The notes: a model not told the origin generated them from the letters alone. Shown: positions 8,835 to 18,119, counted from the first letter of the stretch. The stretch is 64,000 nucleotides of DNA from a virus (IMGVR_UViG_3300036945_000454:1-64000), one strand, 5' to 3'. Made by a program: numbers and translations.

Positions 8835-10883
8835 ATGAAATCCAAGATTTTATACTTAGCCCCTCACTTATCGACAGGAGGGATGCCATCTTTTCTTCTC
8901 AAGCAGGTACAATTACTAAACAAAATGTACGACATACATGTAGTAGAATATCAGTTCTACACAGCTGATTTCGTAGTGCATCGTAATGCGATAAAAGAAA
9001 TACTTGGTAACAAAGTATATACTCTTGGTGATACCAAATCAGAACTACTTGACATAGTAGCAAATATTAAACCTGACATCATTCACCTACATGATGTGGC
9101 TGAGAGATTTGATCACGAGGTGATGTCTGAGTTATACACTCCAACAAGATCACACAGGATTATTGAGACTTGTCACGATGTATTTTTTAATCCGGATAAA
9201 GAAAGAAAGTTTCATCCTGATGCATATGCATTCTGCTCTAGTTATCATAAAGAGGTTACATTTAAGAATATGCCTACAAAGGTAAAGTATGTTATTGAAT
9301 TCCCTATCGATCCTAAACAATCCGAAAAACAAGAAGACACAAAGTATGTAGTTAATGTTGGGTTGTGGACACCAGGAAAGAATCAAGCTGAAGGAATTGA
9401 GATTGCGAGAAAGAATCCTGATTGGACATTTTATTTTATTGGTAATCAAGCTGGTAACTTCCAAGATTATTGGAAACCTTTAATGAATGATTTGCCACCA
9501 AATGTTAGAGTACTAGGAGAGCGTGATGATGTGGACTCATTTTTAAAGGAGGCTAACGTATTTATGTTTAATAGCACAATTGAATGTAATCCACTTGCAT
9601 TGCGTGAGGCTATTGCATACAACTTGCCAATCATTGCTCATAACCTACCGCAGTACCACGGAAGATATGCGGCTTACATACAACCAATCGATACAGACTT
9701 AAATACAATCAAGGCAAATTATGTGACTATTAAAGATCAGACATCTGATTTATTCAAAACAAAACTATCAAAGTTTTACACAAAAGTAATGGCAAGTGAT
9801 ATCGAAGATCAGGATGTTCAGATAATAGAACACAATGTTAACGGCCCTTATTTTGAGATAAAATCTGCTGTCAAATCTTGGTTCCACCTAGTATGGAAAA
9901 CAGGTACAGGTGAAACTGTTTATGAGAACACAATTCAGTCTAATTCGTGGGCTAGATTAAACAGACAATACTACGAGAATTGGTCGCTTGAAGTGTACGA
10001 GAAAGGAGAGAAGTTTTATGAAAAAACACTTAATTTAAAAGGAAAGCGTGTTTTGATTTGCATCGATAGTAAATCACTTGGAGATAATATTGCTTGGGCT
10101 CCGTATGCTTTAGAGTTTCAAAAGAAGCACGATTGCAAAGTTATTTTGTCCAGTTTTTTTGCAAATATACTGGACTATCCTGAGATAGAAATAGTAGAGC
10201 CTGGATCGAATGTTGAGAACATCCATGCACAATATAATATTGGTTGGTACTATGACTCAAACAAAGAGCCGGTACTTCCAAATACTATTCCATTACAACA
10301 AGCTGCTACTAATATTCTTGGATTAGAATTCGAAGAGATTAAGCCAAGGCTGAAATGGAAGTCAAGTAAAGGTAAATTATATTTAAAAAAGACAGTTACT
10401 ATTGCAACAAACTCAACAGCCGGGTGTAAGTTTTGGACCAAAGAAGGATGGCAAGGAGTTATTAATTACTTACACGAGAAAGGATACAAAGTTATTAATG
10501 TTTCCTTAGAAGAAAACCCATTTGACAATTGCGAACAGATTATTAATCACAACATAGAAGACACCATGGGATTAATAAACATGAGTGAATTCACCATTGC
10601 TTTAGGTAGTGGGATTTCGTGGTTATCTTGGGGGTTAGGCAAAAAAGTTATAATGATTGCAAACTTCTCTGAGCCATGGCATGAGTTTGTTAGTAACTGC
10701 ATAAGAATTACTGATAAGAGCCTATGCAATGGATGCTGGAACGACCCTGAAGAGAAGTTTGATAAAGGAGATTGGAACTGGTGTCCAGTCCATAAGGGGA
10801 CTGATAGAATGTTTGAATGTCAGACATCCATTACGGCACAAAAAGTAATAGATGCAATAAACAAGAAGATATTGATTCGCTAG
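8835..10883 (+). CDS. Two-domain glycosyltransferase (GT4-like plus GT9-like)
   Basis: The 682-aa protein has an N-terminal GT-B half (residues 1-310; APHLSTGGMPSFLLKQ is a typical nucleotide-sugar glycosyltransferase start, with the EAIAYNLPIIAHNLP segment of GT4 enzymes near 257-271) and a C-terminal half (about 405-680; VLICIDSKSLGDNIAWAPYA and ALGSGISWLSWGLGKKVIMI) that resembles heptosyltransferase-like GT9 enzymes. It is the only plus-strand gene between two leftward operons. A role in glycosylating virion proteins or host surface sugars is plausible. Its 3' end overlaps the convergent APS kinase gene by 53 nt. Confidence 0.8.
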   Translation: MKSKILYLAPHLSTGGMPSFLLKQVQLLNKMYDIHVVEYQFYTADFVVHRNAIKEILGNKVYTLGDTKSELLDIVANIKPDIIHLHDVAERFDHEVMSELYTPTRSHRIIETCHDVFFNPDKERKFHPDAYAFCSSYHKEVTFKNMPTKVKYVIEFPIDPKQSEKQEDTKYVVNVGLWTPGKNQAEGIEIARKNPDWTFYFIGNQAGNFQDYWKPLMNDLPPNVRVLGERDDVDSFLKEANVFMFNSTIECNPLALREAIAYNLPIIAHNLPQYHGRYAAYIQPIDTDLNTIKANYVTIKDQTSDLFKTKLSKFYTKVMASDIEDQDVQIIEHNVNGPYFEIKSAVKSWFHLVWKTGTGETVYENTIQSNSWARLNRQYYENWSLEVYEKGEKFYEKTLNLKGKRVLICIDSKSLGDNIAWAPYALEFQKKHDCKVILSSFFANILDYPEIEIVEPGSNVENIHAQYNIGWYYDSNKEPVLPNTIPLQQAATNILGLEFEEIKPRLKWKSSKGKLYLKKTVTIATNSTAGCKFWTKEGWQGVINYLHEKGYKVINVSLEENPFDNCEQIINHNIEDTMGLINMSEFTIALGSGISWLSWGLGKKVIMIANFSEPWHEFVSNCIRITDKSLCNGCWNDPEEKFDKGDWNWCPVHKGTDRMFECQTSITAQKVIDAINKKILIR

Positions 10884-11247
10884 TATTAATCTCTAAACAG
10901 TTTATTGGATCCTCAAAGTCCTCAACTTGTAGTTGGGGATTTTTTCTTTGCTCATCTGTTTTAAGCCAGCACCATTTGACATCGCTATGCAATGCATTTA
11001 AATAATCTCTAGCTTCTTGATAAGGATAAATTAAAGATAGTACAACGGTCTTTTCTCTACTAAGATAGTGGGCTATGTCACTAGCTCTGTTTAGATTTTT
11101 TAATCTACCTTCTCTACTATAATCCTTGTTATTAAATAATTCACGAAGATCATCTCCATCGATGTGATGATAATCTCTACGCTTTAATAATTCTTTAGCA
11201 AGTGTAGTCTTACCTGCCCCAGGTTGTCCGATCAAAGCTATTATCAT
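10831..11247 (-). CDS. APS kinase-like P-loop kinase
   Basis: The 138-aa product carries the APS kinase signature: P-loop GQPGAGKTT (residues 6-14), HIDGDDLRELF (27-37), DYSREGRLKNLNR (near 42-54), and LIYPYQEARD, equivalent to the FISPYxxxRD strand. APS kinase makes PAPS, the sulfate donor. It is shorter than usual (about 180-200 aa), ending soon after the lid region. I chose the internal ATG at 11247 because the upstream extension is a hydrophobic run with no counterpart in the family. It overlaps the upstream sulfotransferase gene by 38 nt, so the two are translated together. Confidence 0.75.
   Translation of the reverse strand: MIIALIGQPGAGKTTLAKELLKRRDYHHIDGDDLRELFNNKDYSREGRLKNLNRASDIAHYLSREKTVVLSLIYPYQEARDYLNALHSDVKWCWLKTDEQRKNPQLQVEDFEDPINCLEINTSESISSCLLHLLLFVP
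10920..10945 (+). terminator. Terminator of the glycosyltransferase gene, inside the convergent APS kinase gene
   Basis: CCTCAAC-TTGTA-GTTGGGG forms a 7-bp stem (one G-U) followed by ATTTTTTCTTT on the plus strand. It lies 37 nt after the glycosyltransferase stop codon, but within the coding sequence of the opposing APS kinase gene. Confidence 0.7.
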
Positions 11248-12061
11248 GAGTATAATTAAATTTATTAAAATACCAGTTATGCTTATTGTATATATAATTA
11301 CAAACATCTTTACCCAAAATATCTTCAGCACTAGAAGAAACTTTTTCTAATTTGCGTTGTATTTTATGGTCACCAAATGGTCCGTACAAAGAATCATCCT
11401 CTTGTGTAATCTGTTCGATATTATCAAAATCGTGTTGGTAATATGGTATATCAAAGAATTGATATATCTTACTCATCTCTAATGATGGATCATTACACAA
11501 GTCTTCGTATTTTAAGAAGTGAATATTATTGTTTAGGCCCATTCTAAAAACCTCACTAAGGCTATCCAATGAAACTCCTAAGGGCATAGTCTTTTCCCAA
11601 AGTTCAACACGCTTTTGTGTTGTCGTTCCTTCTAGGTTATGCCAATTAACTATAGGGTTATGCATCTCAGGATATTGACGATACTTCTTTTCAAGTGATG
11701 CAAATATATCACGCAAGTCTCTTACAATACAAATAATCTTTGGATTGTCTTGAATCTTATTTATAAACTCATAAGAAAGACCCCACCCTCGACATTTGTC
11801 TATCACATACTTTTTATCTGTAATTGGAGTATAAAAGTTTTCTATTCCTCCTCTACAGAAAGATAAGAAAGCTTTGTTCATTAAGTTTGCATCCTGTGCT
11901 AAAAATTCTCTAGATGTGCTATAAGTGAACTTTGCTGATTGAAGTAAATCAAATACGCCACTTGTTGGTGTGGCGTATATATCGGGATTTTGAGCCAAGA
12001 TATTTTGTAGAACAGTACTACCTGCTCTTGGCATTGAGCTCTGAAAAAAAAGTCTTTCCAT
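11210..12061 (-). CDS. PAPS-dependent sulfotransferase
   Basis: The 283-aa protein has the two hallmark cofactor motifs of the P-loop sulfotransferase family: the 5'-phosphosulfate loop SSMPRAGSTVLQN (residues 8-20) and the 3'-phosphate-binding segment IVRDLRDIFASLEKKY (about 114-129). It would transfer sulfate from PAPS to a sugar or protein hydroxyl. The adjacent APS kinase could supply PAPS, and the genes directly upstream encode collagen-like tail proteins, so the virion fibre or a host glycan is a candidate acceptor. The acceptor is not readable from sequence. Confidence 0.85.
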   Translation of the reverse strand: MERLFFQSSMPRAGSTVLQNILAQNPDIYATPTSGVFDLLQSAKFTYSTSREFLAQDANLMNKAFLSFCRGGIENFYTPITDKKYVIDKCRGWGLSYEFINKIQDNPKIICIVRDLRDIFASLEKKYRQYPEMHNPIVNWHNLEGTTTQKRVELWEKTMPLGVSLDSLSEVFRMGLNNNIHFLKYEDLCNDPSLEMSKIYQFFDIPYYQHDFDNIEQITQEDDSLYGPFGDHKIQRKLEKVSSSAEDILGKDVCNYIYNKHNWYFNKFNYTHDNSFDRTTWGR

Positions 12062-12070
12062 TGGATTTTA

Positions 12071-12403
12071 TTACCAAGGCAAAGGTTTAGTTATTGGGTC
12101 TTGGCTAGACAAAATTAAATCAATTCTATCATTTAACCTAGTATAAACACCTTCTGTAAATTCAGGTCCAAGAACTGTCTGACACCAACCAATAACAATC
12201 TCATTAGTTAAATCATCATATGCAATGTAATCTGTGCCTGATGATGGCTGTGGAAGAAATACATTAAAGTCTTTAGAATAAATTTTTATTCCATCCTTTT
12301 CAGCATTGACAATAAAATCTACATTATATACAACATTAAGCAATGAGTCAATATCAAGCAAAACTTGCATTTTTGTAACTGTCCAAGTATATATCGGATA
12401 CAT
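12071..12403 (-). CDS. Small tail-region protein, paralogue of the 105-aa protein at 13383
   Basis: A 110-aa protein beginning MYPIYTWTVTKMQVLLDID and ending with PLPW. The same layout (Y/W-T/S-W-V at the start, 'VVxxVxxxxxxxxDG' in the middle, PLPW at the end) is seen in the product of 13383-13700, so both belong to one family and probably bind to neighbouring tail parts. Exact function unknown. Confidence 0.65.
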   Translation of the reverse strand: MYPIYTWTVTKMQVLLDIDSLLNVVYNVDFIVNAEKDGIKIYSKDFNVFLPQPSSGTDYIAYDDLTNEIVIGWCQTVLGPEFTEGVYTRLNDRIDLILSSQDPITKPLPW

Positions 12404-12414
12404 ATTTTTATTTT

Positions 12415-12954
12415 TTAATTACCTACTGTTCTAACTGTAGAACTCCAGTTTGCACCGTTCATGTCAAATGAATTTGAGTTAACAACTACATCACCAGCTC
12501 CAGATCCATTACCTAATGAAGAGAATGCATATAAACCAAGTCCGTTAGTGTTTGTATTTGTTGGGAAATATACTGCCCCTTTGTCATAGTTACTAAACCC
12601 ACTATTAGCAATTGGACGCCAAAGAAAAGAACCTGATGCCCATCTACTTGATCCTACAATCTTAACACTTACAATGTATGTAGTATCAACACTTAAAATA
12701 CCAATAGGAACAACTCTAATACCTTGTGCACCTGCAGTATATCCTGTTCCCGAGTTAGTGTAAAATATGGTTGCTCCTGCACCATTTATACCTGATGTTC
12801 CTGAGGTACCATTGGCACCATTTACGCCTGACGTGCCATTAACACCTGACGTACCATTAATGCCAGATGTACCACTTGTACCACTAGTATTAGATGTAAT
12901 AGGGAATCCACTATCAGACAGTATGTTATTTGTTATTAAAGCTATATTGGGCAT
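12415..12954 (-). CDS. Short collagen-like tail protein
   Basis: The 179-aa protein has a collagen-like block near residues 23-62 (repeats of GTSG and GVNGTSG), followed by a beta-rich C-terminal domain of about 110 residues. Gly-Thr-Ser and Gly-X-Asn triplets are typical of phage fibre triple helices. It is smaller than the 1097-aa fibre nearby but has the same repeat type. Likely an accessory fibre or a knob on the tail. Confidence 0.75.
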   Translation of the reverse strand: MPNIALITNNILSDSGFPITSNTSGTSGTSGINGTSGVNGTSGVNGANGTSGTSGINGAGATIFYTNSGTGYTAGAQGIRVVPIGILSVDTTYIVSVKIVGSSRWASGSFLWRPIANSGFSNYDKGAVYFPTNTNTNGLGLYAFSSLGNGSGAGDVVVNSNSFDMNGANWSSTVRTVGN

Positions 12955-12965
12955 AGTAAATATTT

Positions 12966-13364
12966 TTATTCTTTCTTAAGCAACTTATCTAGTAAGATAG
13001 GCCAATATTCAGAAGTTTCAATGTTTAATAAATCTTGTAAATCAATATCAGGTACAGGTATTTCAACTTCAATAGATCCAATCTCATTTTGGCGATTTAA
13101 AAACTCTTGATAGTTTTCTCCTTTGATGACAATTTGATCACCTTCTTGCTCACCAAGTTCTTTATAAACCTCCATTAATTCGGCCTCCATTGACTCTAAT
13201 TCTTTTTTAAGTTTAGAGTTTAATTCGTTCTGAATTAAATACTTGACACGGATCGGTAGTTTGTTGGTAAGCAATCCACCTTCTCTTTCTTTTGTTGCTT
13301 GATCTACAATTTTTCCGTTTATTTCATTAAACAAAGCGGTTACTTCAAATAAATTTAATTTCAT
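12966..13364 (-). CDS. Hypothetical tail-region protein
   Basis: The 132-aa protein is predicted helical at the N-terminus (NLFEVTALFNEINGKIVDQA) with a long charged middle helix (LKKELESMEAELMEVYKELG) and an acidic C-terminus. It is embedded between the two collagen-like fibre genes and their small paralogous partners. It could be a fibre chaperone or adaptor, which is a guess from position. Confidence 0.6.
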   Translation of the reverse strand: MKLNLFEVTALFNEINGKIVDQATKEREGGLLTNKLPIRVKYLIQNELNSKLKKELESMEAELMEVYKELGEQEGDQIVIKGENYQEFLNRQNEIGSIEVEIPVPDIDLQDLLNIETSEYWPILLDKLLKKE

Positions 13365-13382
13365 GTTTTTATTGTTTTATTA

Positions 13383-13700
13383 TTATTCCCACGGCAAAGG
13401 TAATACAATGAGTGGAGGATTTTTTAGATTTTCAATATTTTCATTTAATTGAGCATCAATAGCCTCTACATCTAATCCTTGATCTAGCCAAGAATCTACT
13501 TGTTGCTCAGTCAAATCTGGGTAGGCTGTAAAATCTGTATCAGATGGAGTTGCACATCCCATGGCTCCATATATATCAGTAAAATAAGTTCCATCTGTTG
13601 CTGTTCTTCGGTAATGAACCGTAGTTACTACATCTGTTAATCCATCAATAGATGGGATTGTGTCAAGTTGACTAATCACCCAACTGTACGTTATTTCCAT
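13383..13700 (-). CDS. Small tail-region protein, paralogue of the 110-aa protein at 12071
   Basis: A 105-aa protein (MEITYSWVISQLDTIPSIDG at the start, VLPLPWE at the end) that matches the product of 12071-12403 in layout. It follows the large fibre gene directly. The pairing of one small family member with each collagen-like fibre suggests a common assembly role. Confidence 0.65.
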   Translation of the reverse strand: MEITYSWVISQLDTIPSIDGLTDVVTTVHYRRTATDGTYFTDIYGAMGCATPSDTDFTAYPDLTEQQVDSWLDQGLDVEAIDAQLNENIENLKNPPLIVLPLPWE

Positions 13701-13718
13701 ATTATTTGTTGTTTAAAA

Positions 13719-16700
13719 TCAAAGCATTGTTAGGGAATGCCAAGCGGCAGATGCGTATAAATATAAACCTATTGTTCCGTCAGTTTGGAATACTATTAAT
13801 CCCTCAGCTGGAGATGTTATTGCATTCTTTTGTGTACTTGTCATTCGAGGAGGCAAGAATCCTTGTGTAGTTGAATTAACTACAAGTCTTGCTGATGGTA
13901 TATCAGTAAATGTTCCTCCGTTTTGTAGGGTAAGGTTACCCGATGTAAACATATTTCCAAATGTTGTACTACCTTGGGGCTTAAAAACTATTCCAGTTGT
14001 TGCAAATAATTCTAAGCTACTACCAAAAACAATTTGAGTAGCTGCTTGGTCCCCTCTTATTGATGAATTTGCATTTTGGAATCTTATATTACCTGCAAGT
14101 CTTAAAGCAGTATTCGTTACCCCTGTAAACGCACCATTCGTAAATGTTGGAGCAATATCCAAACCTACTAACACATCATTATTCGCTGAAGCTACTAATG
14201 TTGGATTAATTAATTGCCCTCTTGCAATAGCTGATGATGCAGTTTCTGTTCCTCCAACGGTTAGTTTAGTTGAAGTGCCTAAAGTAGTTGAACCAATACC
14301 TGTATCTCCTGCTAAGTAGTTGGATGCAGTACCATCCATAAAGATGTTCCAACGGTTAGCACCTGATGCAATTTCGCCTTTAAATCCGTAATTATTTGTT
14401 GCTCCTATTAAATTAGATTCTGCTCTATAACCTACTTGATTGGTTATTGAAGAACCTGCCCCTATTGTACCTTGTGCTGCACTATAATGAAATAGCGAAC
14501 CTAATGTAAATGAAGCAGTTTGAGTATTTAAAATTGTTTTATATCCATTAGCACTTGCGGTAACATCTGAATTTATAGTTGAGCCAATTTGCATACCAAT
14601 GACACTTGTGCTACCTGTCAAGGCTTTACTAACTCGTATAATATAACCTGTTAGGGATGTACTACCAATACCCAAAGAACCAGCTAAGTAGTTATCAGCA
14701 GTACCTTGTGCATAAATATTAAATTTACCTGTTCCTGCCGATAAATTTAATTCTATACCTCTTGATAATGAAGTTCCAGTAAAATCATTTATTTGTATAC
14801 CTTTATAATTAGTGACATTATTTTGCGGAGTAAAATTCATTGAGATACCAGTATAGTTAGTATAACTATTGGTATTATTAAAAGGTCCAGCCCCTCCTAT
14901 TCTATATCCTGTCCAAGAACCAAAATTACCTGTTCCACCAGATTGAGATGTATATCCATCAGCACTTTGTGTTGCAGTTCCATTATTATTAAAAATTACA
15001 TTACAAACTAAATAACCATTAGCAGATGTAGTACTTCTATTAATTAAAACTCTTATATCATTAGCTGTAAATCCACCAAAAGTAAAAGCATCATCATTAA
15101 TATTCCAAGTGCTTCTATTAATAATACCCCACCCATTTGCACTTCCTGTAATATTGATTGTTTGTCCTAAAAATGTATTTCCAGTAGGCAAAACTTGTGT
15201 TAATGACCCACTAATAAATCCGTTGATTGCAGTATTAGAACCTAATGTAATTAACGTTCCTGTGTCTGTAATATTACTATCGCCAAGTGCTGTAATCGCT
15301 GTAAACTTAGGAATAGTATTAACAGTACCAATAACAACCGAACCGCCTGATGTTCCACTAGTTCCATTTATACCCGATGTTCCTGCTGATCCACTTGTTC
15401 CAGTAAGTCCCGAAGTACCACTTGTTCCAGTAAGTCCCGAAGTACCACTTGTTCCTGAAGTGCCTGCAACAACACCAATAGAAGTAATAACGTACGAATA
15501 ATCGCCATTCTCTGTATACCAAACTACAGTTCTATTTACGCCATCTAGGTTATTTAAATACAATTTTACTATAAATCTATCCGTAGGATCTATTACAGTT
15601 GTAGGAAATACAACATCAACTTCTGTTTCATATGGATTGCTGTCATTATATTGTATTTTCACATCAGAAGTCTGAATGATTGTACCATAACCTGTTCCTG
15701 AACTATTAGCTAACTCTAGTGTAACATATGTTTCAATATCTGCAGCCGAAGGGTTAATTTCGTAATATAACTGAAAACGCTGAACTCCAGAAGGTATTAA
15801 AGAAAAACCAAGTTCATCTGTTATAAACTGTTGAACTAAAACATTCTGTTGATTTCCAGTTAATGTCTTTGAAACAGTTTGTTGCGTTATCATTGTCGGA
15901 TTTTCCGATAAAATTTTATATCCGCTTACGTCACTTGACTGAGACTCATTAAAATAATAAGTTCTACCAGAAGATATTCCATTCTGTCCCGATGTTCCAC
16001 TTGATCCATTAACACCACTAGTTCCATTAACACCACTAGTACCATTTACACCACTAGTGCCACTCGAACCATTAAATCCTGATGTACCATTTGTTCCATT
16101 AATACCACTAGTTCCGCTTATTCCTGAAGAACCACTAGTACCTGTTGTACCTGATGTACCTGACGATCCATCACCACCACTTGCACCATCTAGGTTAATT
16201 GACCATGAACTGTATGTGCCCGATCCAACTGTACGAGTAGGTGCGGCAAATGTTAATAACCCCGTTCCAGAATCATAACTTATAACCTCGCACTCTTGTA
16301 AATTATTAGCGTTATAAACAATAATAATAGATTGAGCAGCTGTATATGACAATCCTGTTTGAGTTGTAATTGCACCTGCATTTCCTAATGTAAATGTTGT
16401 CGTAGATGTACCACGATATTTATCACCCGAATATCCACTAGTTCCTGCTGTTCCGCTTGTTCCTGTAGTACCTGAAGTGCCTGATGTTCCATTAGTTCCG
16501 GATACACCCTGAAAAAGACCAAAAGCAACAGGTGTGTTAGCTAAAATATTTCCTGTTGTCGCTTGCTGTAAATCAGTAGTTAAATAATAAAAATCACCAA
16601 CTAATGAAATATTTGTAATTTTATACAGACCATATGCACTAGGCGAATTAGGGATATGTATAAGAATAATTTTATTTATCCATTGCTCAGCAATAAAAGT

Positions 16701-17012
16701 TCCTGGAGTAGTATTAGCAAGAGTTAAGAAAGATACCTTTAAGATACCTTCTAATTGGTTAACATTAATATACGTGTTTGTATAACCAACTAAAGAGAAA
16801 GTTTTATCTGACTGAACAGTAGTTGTTGAATACGGAACAAAGTTCCAAGAGAACTGACCTGTGTCAATAGCACTTGAATTATTAAAGTAAGCAGCGACAG
16901 AGTCAGCTGTGAAGTTCTTTGTAGTTTTATATTCCGTATTCCAATCGGACCCAATCCACCGATCAGCACCGATTACATTGTTGTCTACTGGGTATGTACT
17001 AATTCTTGCCAT
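13719..17012 (-). CDS. Large collagen-like tail fibre
   Basis: The 1097-aa protein has an N-terminal domain (1-170) beginning ISTYPVDNNVIGADRWIGSD, three collagen-like stretches built from GTSG, GTTGTSG and GVNGTSG units (about 170-200, 277-350 and 508-555), beta-rich spacers between them, and a long Ser/Thr/Asn/Gly-rich shaft up to 1030. The C-terminus (EGLIVFQTDGTIGLYLYAS, then W) is the usual end of phage fibre tips. It is the probable host-contact fibre. The repeats are in the gene itself and give many near-identical 9-18-nt DNA units, which may allow length variation by recombination. Confidence 0.85.
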   Translation of the reverse strand: MARISTYPVDNNVIGADRWIGSDWNTEYKTTKNFTADSVAAYFNNSSAIDTGQFSWNFVPYSTTTVQSDKTFSLVGYTNTYINVNQLEGILKVSFLTLANTTPGTFIAEQWINKIILIHIPNSPSAYGLYKITNISLVGDFYYLTTDLQQATTGNILANTPVAFGLFQGVSGTNGTSGTSGTTGTSGTAGTSGYSGDKYRGTSTTTFTLGNAGAITTQTGLSYTAAQSIIIVYNANNLQECEVISYDSGTGLLTFAAPTRTVGSGTYSSWSINLDGASGGDGSSGTSGTTGTSGSSGISGTSGINGTNGTSGFNGSSGTSGVNGTSGVNGTSGVNGSSGTSGQNGISSGRTYYFNESQSSDVSGYKILSENPTMITQQTVSKTLTGNQQNVLVQQFITDELGFSLIPSGVQRFQLYYEINPSAADIETYVTLELANSSGTGYGTIIQTSDVKIQYNDSNPYETEVDVVFPTTVIDPTDRFIVKLYLNNLDGVNRTVVWYTENGDYSYVITSIGVVAGTSGTSGTSGLTGTSGTSGLTGTSGSAGTSGINGTSGTSGGSVVIGTVNTIPKFTAITALGDSNITDTGTLITLGSNTAINGFISGSLTQVLPTGNTFLGQTINITGSANGWGIINRSTWNINDDAFTFGGFTANDIRVLINRSTTSANGYLVCNVIFNNNGTATQSADGYTSQSGGTGNFGSWTGYRIGGAGPFNNTNSYTNYTGISMNFTPQNNVTNYKGIQINDFTGTSLSRGIELNLSAGTGKFNIYAQGTADNYLAGSLGIGSTSLTGYIIRVSKALTGSTSVIGMQIGSTINSDVTASANGYKTILNTQTASFTLGSLFHYSAAQGTIGAGSSITNQVGYRAESNLIGATNNYGFKGEIASGANRWNIFMDGTASNYLAGDTGIGSTTLGTSTKLTVGGTETASSAIARGQLINPTLVASANNDVLVGLDIAPTFTNGAFTGVTNTALRLAGNIRFQNANSSIRGDQAATQIVFGSSLELFATTGIVFKPQGSTTFGNMFTSGNLTLQNGGTFTDIPSARLVVNSTTQGFLPPRMTSTQKNAITSPAEGLIVFQTDGTIGLYLYASAAWHSLTML

Positions 17013-17030
17013 CGGCTTTCTGTTTGCTAG

Positions 17031-17480
17031 TTATTTTACAAAAATACTAACTTTCTCTCTAACATATAAAAATGAAAGAATACTCGTTATAGCCATAAAC
17101 CATATAGCCCATTTAGGAATTTCATTTGTACGTACAACTTTTTCTTTTTTATACGTATTCTTATCCATAGTCGATTTATACTTATCACGGTATACTGACT
17201 CAATAGAATCAATGTCAACTATGGCCTGAATCTTGCCTTGTGACGAGCGAACTACAACCTTTCCTTGTGGTACCCTTATCTTGCTGTAGAAAGTTGTTAG
17301 AATGCCAGAAGAATCGCACGGGTTATCGATAGTCAACGTGTCGTGTACCGATTGAAATTTTGTAATTGTTTTGTAGTCTATCAAAGTATCTGTTTTGACT
17401 ACTTCTTTGTAAAGCGTTACATTTTGTAACGGCTTGCAAGAGACTGCAAAGATTAATAGTAAAAAGATTAAATTTTTCAT
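17031..17480 (-). CDS. Candidate unimolecular spanin (u-spanin)
   Basis: The 149-aa protein starts with a lipoprotein signal (NLIFLLLIFAVSC, lipid Cys at 15) and ends with a transmembrane helix (IPKWAIWFMAITSILSFLYV, about 122-141). An outer-membrane lipid anchor plus an inner-membrane helix in one chain is the architecture of u-spanins, which fuse the two membranes at lysis. It directly follows the endolysin gene with a 4-nt overlap. The middle is beta-rich rather than coiled, as in T1 gp11-type u-spanins. Confidence 0.75.
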   Translation of the reverse strand: MKNLIFLLLIFAVSCKPLQNVTLYKEVVKTDTLIDYKTITKFQSVHDTLTIDNPCDSSGILTTFYSKIRVPQGKVVVRSSQGKIQAIVDIDSIESVYRDKYKSTMDKNTYKKEKVVRTNEIPKWAIWFMAITSILSFLYVREKVSIFVK

Positions 17481-17923
17481 TTATGTGTAATGTATTTAGT
17501 TGCCTTACCTTCTTTTATTGCATCCAATACTTGTTTGGCCTGCTTACCATCCGTGTTGTATGACACGTGTATCCAATCGTAACCAAACTCATTAATCAAC
17601 TGATCGAACTCTAAATTATTTTTGATAAAATCAAAAATCTCCATATTTTCCTTTCGATTTCCTTGATCTATATCAATCGCTTGGCCCTTTGTGTGCTGTG
17701 AGTTTTTTGCTCCACCTATTGCTGTATTTAGTTGCTTACTTCTATAGCCACTTGAGATACGAATAGGTTTATTAAAGTGTTTTCTAATTGGCTCAAATAT
17801 TTTATTAGCCAATTCAATTAAGTTTTCAGTATGCTCTGGGTTTGGCATGTTATTAATACCATTTCTTTTAGCATACTCAGATCTCGTCACTTCCACTAGA
17901 TCTAGATGTTCTGATAGTTTCAT
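17477..17923 (-). CDS. Endolysin, peptidase M15 family
   Basis: The 148-aa protein cleaves peptidoglycan peptides as a zinc DD-/LD-peptidase. The M15 zinc motif is complete: SQHTKGQAIDID (75-86; H77 and D84) and WIHVSY (117-122; H119), after ISSGYRSKQLN (56-66), which is the conserved substrate-loop start. It lies between the holin-like genes and the spanin. There is no signal peptide, so release needs the holin. Confidence 0.88.
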   Translation of the reverse strand: MKLSEHLDLVEVTRSEYAKRNGINNMPNPEHTENLIELANKIFEPIRKHFNKPIRISSGYRSKQLNTAIGGAKNSQHTKGQAIDIDQGNRKENMEIFDFIKNNLEFDQLINEFGYDWIHVSYNTDGKQAKQVLDAIKEGKATKYITHK

Positions 17924-18119
17924 TTTTTGAAAATTTAGATGCTGTTGCGTTGATTAGTGATCCTGATATAACAATAGCCATTAAATCCTGCAATCCATCA
18001 TTTGATGGATCAGATAAGAAAGCCCCAAAAACAACAAGAGACCCAATTATAGAAATGAGTCTCGTGTGTGAATATTCGCCTTTGTGTTTTAAGAAGTCAC
18101 TAATCTTGTACTTTGTCAT
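17877..18119 (-). CDS. Holin-like protein
   Basis: An 80-aa protein with two hydrophobic segments (RLISIIGSLVVFGAFLS about 20-36, and LMAIVISGSLINATA about 46-60) and charged ends. The last 47 nt overlap the endolysin start. The position directly upstream of the endolysin and the two helices support a holin role. I see no family signature. Confidence 0.65.
   Translation of the reverse strand: MTKYKISDFLKHKGEYSHTRLISIIGSLVVFGAFLSDPSNDGLQDLMAIVISGSLINATASKFSKNETIRTSRSSGSDEI

Noticed and set aside
15109-15501. 130-aa plus-strand ORF over the fibre gene
   Set aside because: Antisense shadow of the collagen-like stretch (VPLVPxxPxVP on the reverse of GTSG codons).
15330-16500. Dense short repeats that look like a CRISPR array
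   Set aside because: They are codon-level repeats of Gly-Thr-Ser-type collagen triplets inside the fibre gene. There are no constant-length spacers and no cas genes.
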